NCBI GenBank assembly: GCA_018436095.1
Contig: JAHDMJ010000001.1
Span: 1-64,000, forward strand
Length of the DNA: 64,000 bases
DNA from: Clostridia bacterium
GTDB lineage: Bacteria; Bacillota; Peptococcia; DRI-13; UBA5745
Direction of reading: 5' to 3'
Shown: piece by piece, positions 54,241 through 61,117 of the stretch
Layout of the letters: the number at the start of each line of letters is the position of its first letter
Numbering within the stretch: position 1 is the stretch's first letter
The notes under the pieces: generated by a model
Databases searched by the model: none
Told to the model about the DNA's origin: nothing
What the model saw: the letters and a program-made list of their open reading frames with translations, nothing else
Program-made: the position numbers and the translations under genes

Positions 54241-55249
54241 TGTCAACACCTCTTTTGCCAATATAGGCAGCCAAATCAACCACCCGCATGCTATAACCCC
54301 ACTCATTGTCATACCAGGCAATGACCTTGACCATATTATCTTCCAAAACCATGGTGCTTAGGCCGTCCACAATAGCCGAATGAGGATTGCCGTTAAAGTC
54401 AATGGAAACCAGGGGCAAATCCGTATATTGCAAAATCCCTTTCATGACGGTGTCCGCCGCTTCCTTCAAAGCGCTGTTGACATCCTCCACCGTCACCGCC
54501 GTATCCAGCTCCGCCACTAAATCTACCACGGAAACATTGGGAGTAGGCACCCGCATGGCCATACCCTTCAGCTTGCCGGCCAATTCCGGCAGCACCAGGG
54601 AAACGGCTTTGGCGGCGCCGGTGGTGGTGGGAATGATGGACATGGCTCCGGCCCGGGCCCGCCGTAAATCCTTATGACGATTATCTAAAACCTTTTGGTC
54701 GTTGGTATAAGAATGGACCGTAGTCATCAGGCCCCGGTGAATGCCGAAACGCTGATGCAGCACCTTGGCTACGGGGGCCAGGCAATTGGTGGTGCAGGAG
54801 GCGTTGGATATGATGTGATGAGAGGCGGCATCGTATTTTTCTTCATTGATGCCCATGACGATGGTAATATCCTCTCCCTTGGCCGGCGCCGTGATGATCA
54901 CCTTCCTGGCGCCGCCGGCAAAATGAGCCTTGGCTTTTTCCGCCTCGGTAAAGCGGCCGGTGGATTCGATGATGACATCGGCCCCCCATTGGCTCCAGGG
55001 CAAATTGGCCGGGTCTTTGTCGGACAAAACGGCGATTTCCCGGCCTTCGATGATCAGCTTGTCCTCGGTGTAGGAAACCTGCCCGGGGTAGACCCCATGG
55101 ACGGAGTCAAACTGAAATAGATGAGCCAACACCTTTGGCTCCGCCGTACCGTTGATTGCCGTAACCTCTACATCAGAACGGCTTGCTGCCGCCCTCAGGG
55201 CCAGCCGGCCAATGCGGCCAAACCCATTAATCCCTAACTTTACCGTCAA
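54233..55249 (-). CDS. gap: Glyceraldehyde-3-phosphate dehydrogenase, GapB-like cofactor site
   Basis: Second GAPDH (338 residues), first of the gap-pgk-tpiA operon. Catalytic Cys in [50 protein letters not shown] are normal. The cofactor region reads VTAINGTAEPKVLAHLFQFD; the NAD-selecting Asp (present in the other copy as NDLTD) is Gly, as in NADP-using GapB proteins where it is Ala. This predicts NADP or dual cofactor use in a glycolytic operon. The cggR regulator usually seen before gap in clostridia is absent; rpoN precedes it directly. Confidence 0.93.
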   Translation of the reverse strand: MTVKLGINGFGRIGRLALRAAASRSDVEVTAINGTAEPKVLAHLFQFDSVHGVYPGQVSYTEDKLIIEGREIAVLSDKDPANLPWSQWGADVIIESTGRFTEAEKAKAHFAGGARKVIITAPAKGEDITIVMGINEEKYDAASHHIISNASCTTNCLAPVAKVLHQRFGIHRGLMTTVHSYTNDQKVLDNRHKDLRRARAGAMSIIPTTTGAAKAVSLVLPELAGKLKGMAMRVPTPNVSVVDLVAELDTAVTVEDVNSALKEAADTVMKGILQYTDLPLVSIDFNGNPHSAIVDGLSTMVLEDNMVKVIAWYDNEWGYSMRVVDLAAYIGKRGVDNG

Positions 55250-55314
55250 GATAAACTCCTCCTAATCCTTCCGTTTCTGCTCCGTCAGCTTTTAACAGGC
55301 ACTGCCGGCGCCTG

Positions 55315-56700
55315 TCAATAGCGGCGGCGCAGAGTCGTGCTGCGGATGCCCATTTCTTCTCTATATTTAGCCACAGTCCGCCGGGCTACTTTTACGCCTT
55401 TTTGGGCCAGCATATCGGTGATCTGCTGGTCTGTATAAGGGGCCGCCGGGTCCTCGCCCCTGATCATTTCCCGAATACTCTCCCGGATGCTCTCCGTAGA
55501 TACCGAGCCTTGGCCGGCGCTTTCCAGCCCCGGTGTGAAGAAAAATTTGAACTCATAAACGCCGTGTGGGGTCTGCATATATTTATTAGCCGCCGTCCGG
55601 CTGATGGTGGATTCGTGAACCCCAACCGCGTCGGCAATTTGGCGCATAGTCAAAGGCCGCAGGCTGGATATGCCCCGGAGAAAAAAATCTTTCTGATAAT
55701 GAATAATGGCTTCCGTTACTTTATATATGGTGGAACGCCGCTGCTCCAGACAGCGCATCAGCCAGGCTGCCTGGTTAAGTTTCGTTTCCACATAAGATTT
55801 TGCTTCCGTATCTCCATGGGCTTGCGACAGCAATACTTTGGCGTAAGTATCATTGATGGCGATCTGGGGCTGATAGCTTTCGCTTAATATAATGCGGAAA
55901 CCATCGCTATCCCGCTCCACCAGGACGTCGGGCACCACATAAACAATATCTTCCCCGCCGGCAAAGCCTACTCCCGGCTTGGGATTCAATTGCTTGATCC
56001 GGTCCACCAGCTTCTGAATCTCCGCCGGCGTTTTTTCAAGGGCTTTAGCAATGCGCAGCAAACCGCCCCGGCCAATTTCCTCAAGGTAGTTGACAATTAA
56101 AATCCGCATCAGGCTCTTTGTGGCGCTGTCAATAGTGAGGTGCTCAATCTGAATCAGCAGGCATTCCCGGAGATTTTGAGCACAAACCCCTACCGGATCC
56201 AAAGTTTGTACCTGGCGCAAAGCCTCATAGGCCAATTCCTCGCTGCAGGCAAGATCCATAGCCCCTTGCTCCGGTGTAATGGTCAAATAACCGCTGGAAT
56301 TCAGGTTGCCGATATAATATTCGCCTATACGGCGAATTTCCGGCTTGAGCATCATAAAACGCCATTGAAAAAGCAAATGCTCTTCCAATGTTAGCTGGTG
56401 GGCAGGCTGACTTTCCCGGGGAACTTCCTCACGCATCTCCCGGGGCAGACCTCTGATCTCACTATAGTCCTGGCGCTGCCGGCTGACGAAAGCCTCCCAA
56501 TCAATGCGCTTATCAGACGCCGAAATTTTCTCATCCTTCTCCTCAGATTCATGAGTCTCCAAAAGGGGATTCTCCAGCAAAGCCTGACTGGTAAACTCGA
56601 TGAGATCTGTGGAGGAAAGCTGTAAAATCTCGATAGCCTGCCTTAGCTCAGGGGTAATGATCAGCTTTTGCGTTTGCTCTAAATGTAACCCGATCTCCAT
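55315..56700 (-). CDS. rpoN: RNA polymerase sigma-54 factor
   Basis: Sigma-54 of 461 residues. Region I (MEIGLHLEQTQKLIITPELRQAIEILQLSSTDLIEFTSQALLENPLLE), an acidic linker, the core-binding domain and DNA-binding domain with a helix-turn-helix (MRQIADAVGVHESTISRTAANKYMQTPHG) and the C-terminal RpoN box (ARRTVAKYREEMGI) are all present. ATG 56700 follows GGGAGTGG; the longer reading frame to 56757 begins with non-conserved residues. The gap operon starts 65 bases downstream. Confidence 0.95.
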   Translation of the reverse strand: MEIGLHLEQTQKLIITPELRQAIEILQLSSTDLIEFTSQALLENPLLETHESEEKDEKISASDKRIDWEAFVSRQRQDYSEIRGLPREMREEVPRESQPAHQLTLEEHLLFQWRFMMLKPEIRRIGEYYIGNLNSSGYLTITPEQGAMDLACSEELAYEALRQVQTLDPVGVCAQNLRECLLIQIEHLTIDSATKSLMRILIVNYLEEIGRGGLLRIAKALEKTPAEIQKLVDRIKQLNPKPGVGFAGGEDIVYVVPDVLVERDSDGFRIILSESYQPQIAINDTYAKVLLSQAHGDTEAKSYVETKLNQAAWLMRCLEQRRSTIYKVTEAIIHYQKDFFLRGISSLRPLTMRQIADAVGVHESTISRTAANKYMQTPHGVYEFKFFFTPGLESAGQGSVSTESIRESIREMIRGEDPAAPYTDQQITDMLAQKGVKVARRTVAKYREEMGIRSTTLRRRY

Positions 56701-56765
56701 TGGACCACTCCCATTAACCGCTGATACGTTCTGAATGACAATGATCAATAAATGCAATCGATGCT

Positions 56766-56794
56766 ATTGTAGCATAAATCATGCCCTTATTCAA
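56766..56794 (-). promoter_or_regulatory. Sigma-A promoter of the rpoN-gap operon
   Basis: Minus strand TTGAAT, 17-base spacer, TACAAT, about 60 bases before the rpoN start. Confidence 0.7.
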
Positions 56795-56850
56795 ACCGGC
56801 GATTTGTCCGGCAAAATATCTGCAGTAACCTTTTCCGGCCAGAGTCCGGG

Positions 56851-56880
56851 CAAGAAAACAGGGCATCCTGGGATGCCCTG
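56851..56880 (-). terminator. Terminator of the ferredoxin gene
   Basis: Ten-base perfect stem CAGGGCATCC / GGATGCCCTG with a two-base loop centre, followed by TTTTCTTG on the minus strand. Confidence 0.88.
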
Positions 56881-56912
56881 AAAAGAACCTGAGAATATTG
56901 CAAATAATATAC

Positions 56913-57083
56913 TTATTCCGGTTGGGGAGCCCCTACAGGACATACGTCGCCGCAAGCGCCGCAGTCGATGCAAGCCTCTGCATTGATGACATATTTGTTG
57001 TCACCCTCGGAAATAGCCTCCGTAGGACAGCCAGGTGCGCAGGCACCGCAGTTGATGCAATCGTCGTTGATAACATAAGCCAT
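56913..57083 (-). CDS. Ferredoxin, 2[4Fe-4S]
   Basis: Classic clostridial ferredoxin of 56 residues, short enough to be missed by gene finders with a 60-codon cutoff. Two clusters: CINCGACAPGCPTEAI (residues 9-24) and CIDCGACGDVCPVGAP (about 38-53). Main low-potential electron carrier of anaerobes such as this one. ATG 57083 follows GGGAGGTGAAAATT. A sigma-A promoter and a terminator flank it, making a single-gene unit. Confidence 0.95.
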   Translation of the reverse strand: MAYVINDDCINCGACAPGCPTEAISEGDNKYVINAEACIDCGACGDVCPVGAPQPE

Positions 57084-57136
57084 AATTTTCACCTCCCATT
57101 TTTACTCCCATACTTTACAACCCTTTATTCAGCTAA

Positions 57137-57165
57137 ATTATAACTTGCCTTATCGCATAACGCAA
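57137..57165 (-). promoter_or_regulatory. Sigma-A promoter of the ferredoxin gene
   Basis: Minus strand TTGCGT, 17-base spacer, TATAAT, 54 bases before the start codon. Confidence 0.75.
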
Positions 57166-57215
57166 GCTACATTTTAATGAAATTGTCGAATTCGCCCACG
57201 TCTTCAAGCCCGCCT

Positions 57216-58166
57216 TTAAGGCCGCAAACCCTCGGCAATCTCTTCAATCTTGCGAAAACGGTGATTGATGCCGGACTTTCCTATGGGCGGCCTCATCATT
57301 TCTCCCAACTCTTTCAAATTGATTTCCGGATTTTCCAGCCGCAGCCGGGCCAACTGGCTGAGGGGCGGACTTAGGGAGTCCAGGCCGACCCGCTCTTCAA
57401 TCAGGCGAATATTGTCCAGCTGGCGCAAAGCGGCTTCTACGGTTTTTTCCAGATTGGCAGTTTCGCAGTTGACCAACCGGTTCACTTGGTTTTTCATGCC
57501 TTTAAGAACCCGGCTGTTTTCAAACTCCAACAGGCTGCCATGGGCCCCCACTAAAGTCAAAAAGTCCGCAATCTGGTTACTCTCTTTTAAATAGACCACA
57601 TAGGATTGCTTGCGCCGGCTGATTTTGGCCTGGAAGCCGGGGAAACGATTGATCAGAGCCATCAGATCCTTGCCCAGCTTTTCACTGCTGGCGGTAATCT
57701 CTAAATGGTAGTCGCTTTCCGGACTGCTGACGGAGCCGCTGCCCAAAAAGGCTCCCCGCAAATAACTGGAGCGGCAGCATTTGGTCTTGATCAACTCTTT
57801 TTTGATGCCCGGCAGAATTTGTTTTTCCGGAGTCATAATGCCCAACTCCCACAATAAAGAAGGCGTCTCTTGACAGGAGGCCACCCGGATATGGTAGAGG
57901 GTGCGGCGCTTTAAACGGTTTTGACGTTTGACTGTCAGCTCTCCTTCTATGAAAAATTGATCTTTAAGCAAACGGTAAACCTTCCGGGCCACCGCGGAAT
58001 ATTCTGTTGTGATATATAAACCCATGCCCTGGTTTCTGCCGATGGTCACGGTACCGTCCAGGCGGGCAATAGCCGCCAGCTCCGCCATGCGGCAGCAGTC
58101 CTTGTCAGGATAAATCCTGGCCAGTTCCGCCTTTACCGCAGCAGAAAAGGAGTCTATTTTTGCCAT
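57216..58166 (-). CDS. whiA: WhiA-family sporulation/cell-division regulator
   Basis: DNA-binding protein of 316 residues. N-terminal LAGLIDADG-type homing-endonuclease-like fold (about 20-200: RGAFLGSGSVSSPESDYHLEI is the remnant of the motif) and a C-terminal helix-turn-helix (SPPLSQLARLRLENPEINLKELGEMMRPPIGKSGINHRFRKIEEIA). WhiA links division to nutrient status. It follows rapZ after 12 bases. The usual mgfK/yvcK gene between them is missing. Confidence 0.95.
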   Translation of the reverse strand: MAKIDSFSAAVKAELARIYPDKDCCRMAELAAIARLDGTVTIGRNQGMGLYITTEYSAVARKVYRLLKDQFFIEGELTVKRQNRLKRRTLYHIRVASCQETPSLLWELGIMTPEKQILPGIKKELIKTKCCRSSYLRGAFLGSGSVSSPESDYHLEITASSEKLGKDLMALINRFPGFQAKISRRKQSYVVYLKESNQIADFLTLVGAHGSLLEFENSRVLKGMKNQVNRLVNCETANLEKTVEAALRQLDNIRLIEERVGLDSLSPPLSQLARLRLENPEINLKELGEMMRPPIGKSGINHRFRKIEEIAEGLRP

Positions 58167-58178
58167 GGTACGTCCCTC

Positions 58179-59078
58179 CTAGCATTCCTTTCTGCGCTCA
58201 ATATCCCGGTGACGGACGCCGGCGTCGTAACCTGCCTCCTTCACCGCAGTATAGAGCTTTTCTGCCAAAGTCACAGACCGGTGCTGGCCGCCGGTACAAC
58301 CGATAGCCACCACCAGATTGGTTTTCCCTTCCTCTATATACTTGGGAATCAAATAAATCAGCAGTTGGGAAAACTGCTGGAAAAAGACCTGAGATACCTC
58401 ATGCTCCATTACATAATCCCGGACAAGGGCATCCAAACCGGTAAAAGGCCGCAGCTCCGGTATGTAGTGGGGATTGGGCAGAAAGCGGACGTCCATCACT
58501 AAGTCGGCATCCCAGGGAGCGCCGTACTTAAAGCCGAAGGAAAGAATATGGACTTTGAATTGGTTTTCCCTGCGGCCGGAATAAATCCTGCGCTCCAGCA
58601 CCTCTTTCAAATCTTTTGGCCTTAAATTGCTGGTGTCGATGATTACGTCGGCTTTTCCCCGCATGGCTTCTAAGCGGTACCGCTCTGATTGAATGTCCTC
58701 GATAAGCATGCCTTCGGAAGCCATAGGATGACGGCGGCGGGTTTCCTTAAACCGTTTTACCAAAGTGGGCGTATCCGCATCCAAAAAGAGAATATTGGGC
58801 TTGCCGTTTATGGCTTCCATGGCGTCTAAGGCCGGCATCAGGCTGTCAAAAAAGCCGCGGCTGCGGACGTCCACGCCTAAAGCCAGGCGTTGGATGTCTC
58901 CGGCCTCCTCAATCATAGCCACCGTCTCCGCCAGCAGGGAGGGGGGTAAGTTATCTATGCAAAAATAACCCCAATCCTCAAAAATGCGGATGGCGTTAGT
59001 TTTGCCGGCCCCCGACAGGCCGGTAATGATCCATACGTCTAAATTCTTCTCCGGGTTTTGGTCTTTTTCCGCCTTCAT
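58179..59078 (-). CDS. rapZ: RapZ/YvcJ nucleotide-binding protein
   Basis: P-loop protein of 299 residues. Walker A GLSGAGKT (about 19-26), FCIDNLPPSLLA, GVDVRSRGFF, LFLDADTPTLVKRFKETRRRHPM and the C-terminal GCTGGQHRSVTLAEKLYTAV motif all fit the YvcJ/RapZ family, which bind ATP/GTP and in E. coli guide a regulatory RNA pathway. Starts 12 bases after the HAD gene and is followed by whiA. Confidence 0.95.
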   Translation of the reverse strand: MKAEKDQNPEKNLDVWIITGLSGAGKTNAIRIFEDWGYFCIDNLPPSLLAETVAMIEEAGDIQRLALGVDVRSRGFFDSLMPALDAMEAINGKPNILFLDADTPTLVKRFKETRRRHPMASEGMLIEDIQSERYRLEAMRGKADVIIDTSNLRPKDLKEVLERRIYSGRRENQFKVHILSFGFKYGAPWDADLVMDVRFLPNPHYIPELRPFTGLDALVRDYVMEHEVSQVFFQQFSQLLIYLIPKYIEEGKTNLVVAIGCTGGQHRSVTLAEKLYTAVKEAGYDAGVRHRDIERRKEC

Positions 59079-59089
59079 AATGCCTCCTT

Positions 59090-59950
59090 TTATTCCAGCA
59101 CCAGCCGCTCAATAGCAATGGCCACGCCCTCTTCGTCATTGGCAGCGGTGACCCAGCGGGCTCTTTCCTTGGCACAGCACTGGCCATTAGCCATAGCTAT
59201 GCCCCAGCCGGCATATTCCAGCATGTCCAAATCATTGGGACTATCGCCAATGGCCATAACCTGGCTGCTGTCAATGTCCAGCTTTGCCGCCATTTCAGCT
59301 AAAGCCACACCTTTGCCCATATCCGGCCGCCCAAATTCCAGAAAAGTGGGTTTGCTGGGTACGGTAAGAACCCGGTCGCCAAACCGGGCCTTAGTAGCGT
59401 CAATCACTTCTTTTACTTCCTCTGCCGAGGCAATCAGAGAAAACTTGGTAGCCCCCGCAGCCCTTTGCTTCATCATTTCCCGGAGACTGGGCACCTGGTA
59501 AAGATAAGTCCTGGTTCTGGCTCCGTAACGGGCGGCCTCCGGAGAACTTTCTTCAATAAAAAGCTGGTCCCCCATATAAACATTAACGTGGTGGCCGAAA
59601 GGCAGCAGAAAATCCAGCAGCTCCATAGACAATTGATAATCCATGGGATGATGGCTGATGATCCGCCCATCGGTCATGATCACCAAAGCCCCCTGGTAAG
59701 TGATCAAGGGTACATCAATATCCAGCTCTTGAGCATAAGGCAAAGCGGATACGTACATGCGGCCGGTAGCCAGGGTAACCACTACACCCTGCTGCCGGGC
59801 TCTTTGAATAGCCCGTTTCGTCCTGGGGGATATGGTATAATCACTTCTCAGCAGCGTATCATCAAGATCAATGGCTAATAAACGGATATCCGGCTTCTCC
59901 TGCGGTATCTCCGGATAAGCAGCAGGCCCGCCGGCAGTTGATTTTGTCAT
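59090..59950 (-). CDS. Cof-type HAD hydrolase
   Basis: Haloacid-dehalogenase-type sugar or nucleotide phosphatase with a C2 cap (286 residues). DxD motif AIDLDDTLL (about 26-34), motif II ATGRM, Lys motif, and the C-terminal motif GDSPNDLDMLEYAGWGIAMANG. The first 20 residues (STAGGPAAYPEIPQEKPD) form a non-conserved extension. Physiological substrate unknown. Precedes rapZ and may share its transcript. Confidence 0.92.
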   Translation of the reverse strand: MTKSTAGGPAAYPEIPQEKPDIRLLAIDLDDTLLRSDYTISPRTKRAIQRARQQGVVVTLATGRMYVSALPYAQELDIDVPLITYQGALVIMTDGRIISHHPMDYQLSMELLDFLLPFGHHVNVYMGDQLFIEESSPEAARYGARTRTYLYQVPSLREMMKQRAAGATKFSLIASAEEVKEVIDATKARFGDRVLTVPSKPTFLEFGRPDMGKGVALAEMAAKLDIDSSQVMAIGDSPNDLDMLEYAGWGIAMANGQCCAKERARWVTAANDEEGVAIAIERLVLE

Positions 59951-59990
59951 AGAAATGTCCTACTCCTTGGCGATAGTATAACCTTAAACC

Positions 59991-60320
59991 CTAATAAACG
60001 ATCCAGTAAAGGATGCTGGAGATCAGCGACAGCAAAATAGCAGCTATAATAGCCGTGCCCCAGCCGTCAATATAGACTCCGCCTACAAAAGAACTGGCCA
60101 TCTTCAGCATAGCAGCATTGACCACAAAAGTAAACAAGCCCAGGGTCAAAAGGTTTACCGGTAAAGAAATAAATAAAGCGATAGGACGAACAATCGTATT
60201 GACCACTGCCAGCACAATAGCCAGAATCAAAGCAGACCAAAAACTTTTAATATGAACGCCCTGCATTAAATAAGCAATGGCTAACAGCGACAGAGTATTG
60301 ATTAATAAAGATACAAACAT
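59991..60320 (-). CDS. Phage holin family 4-type small membrane protein
   Basis: A 109-residue membrane protein with four hydrophobic segments: VSLLINTLSLLAIAYLM, WSALILAIVLAVVNTIVRPIA, NLLTLGLFTFVVNAAMLKMA and WGTAIIAAILLSLISSILYWI. The VNTIVRPI...NLLTLGLFTFVVNA pattern is the widespread YvlD/holin-IV-like family, of unknown role in non-phage genomes. ATG 60320 follows GGAGGAAGAG. Promoter upstream at 60374. Confidence 0.8.
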   Translation of the reverse strand: MFVSLLINTLSLLAIAYLMQGVHIKSFWSALILAIVLAVVNTIVRPIALFISLPVNLLTLGLFTFVVNAAMLKMASSFVGGVYIDGWGTAIIAAILLSLISSILYWIVY

Positions 60321-60373
60321 ATCTCTTCCTCCTTTTATCGTATTGCCCAGGTCTAAGGCTTTGTATTAATTTT

Positions 60374-60402
60374 ATTATATGTTCAATATGCCCTATCCGC
60401 AA
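60374..60402 (-). promoter_or_regulatory. Sigma-A promoter of the small membrane protein gene
   Basis: Minus strand TTGCGG, 17-base spacer, TATAAT; about 50 bases before the ATG. Confidence 0.7.
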
Positions 60403-60464
60403 TGCAATATAGCTAAAAAAGGAATAGAATGATGCTAAAAATTGGATTAAAATTCAATGAAAGA

Positions 60465-60497
60465 GCCCGGCTTAATTCGAATAGCCTGGGCCGGGCG
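60465..60497 (-). terminator. Possible terminator
   Basis: Stem GCCCGGC / GCCGGGC with a long loop, followed on the minus strand by TCTTTC. It lies 620 bases after uvrC, so it may instead close a transcript that runs through the repeat array. Confidence 0.4.
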
Positions 60498-60769
60498 AGC
60501 AAAATTTGCAGTTGCATGGGCTAACACTTAAAAATCGAAGTTGTGATCCGGCTGTCAGCGGGTTTGACCTGAAATCGGGTTTGACCTGAAATAAGGGGCC
60601 GAGTGCCCAAAAATCAAAGTTGTGTGATGGAATATAGGTCAGTTTTTAGTTCTTTGAGGAAAATATAGCTGCACAACTGAGGACACTGAAAAAATCGTGT
60701 AAGCTAATCTCGTCGTCTAAATCCGGAAAAATTTGAACGACTTTTCAGGTTCTTTATGTGGATGGTCTA

Positions 60770-61096
60770 TTTTGTGCAAAATTGCAGGTTTGTTCTCTAG
60801 CGGAAGGGGTCTTTGTGCAAAATTGCAAGTTTGTTTACATAACCATGGCGTTTTGTGCAAAATTGCAAGTTTGTAGAATACGTTTTGGCCTGAAAATATG
60901 ATATCAACCCATTAATGGGCCAAATTTCTTTCAAAGCAGGGGTTTAGGGGTATACAAACCTGCATTTTTGCTCAGTTAGCCTTTGCGAACCATAACAAAC
61001 CTGTATTTTTGCTCAGTTAGACTATGAGAACCATAACAAACTTGCATTTTTGCTCAGTTAGGCTATGAGAACCATAACAAACTTGCATTTTTGAGC
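60770..61096. repeat. Inverted array of 41-bp-phased repeats, locus 4 (best copy)
   Basis: The 797-bp gap 60321-61117 has no gene. Forward cores TTTGTGCAAAATTGCAAGTT start at 60771 (with G for A in the core), 60812 and 60852 (41, 40 bp apart). Reverse cores ACAAACTTGCATTTTTGCTC start at 60954, 60995, 61036 and 61077, exactly 41 bp apart; the sequences between them (near CTATGAGAACCATA) are almost identical. The two arms are separated by about 79 bases. Degraded related pieces lie at 60501, 60530 and 60609. Confidence 0.85.
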
Positions 61097-61117
61097 GGCC
61101 CCACCGGCTTTCCCTTT

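Noticed and set aside
60770-61096. CRISPR array
   Set aside because: Repeat period is 41 bp with 15-18 bp between cores, the intervening sequences are often nearly identical, orientation flips within the locus, and no cas gene is present in the window.
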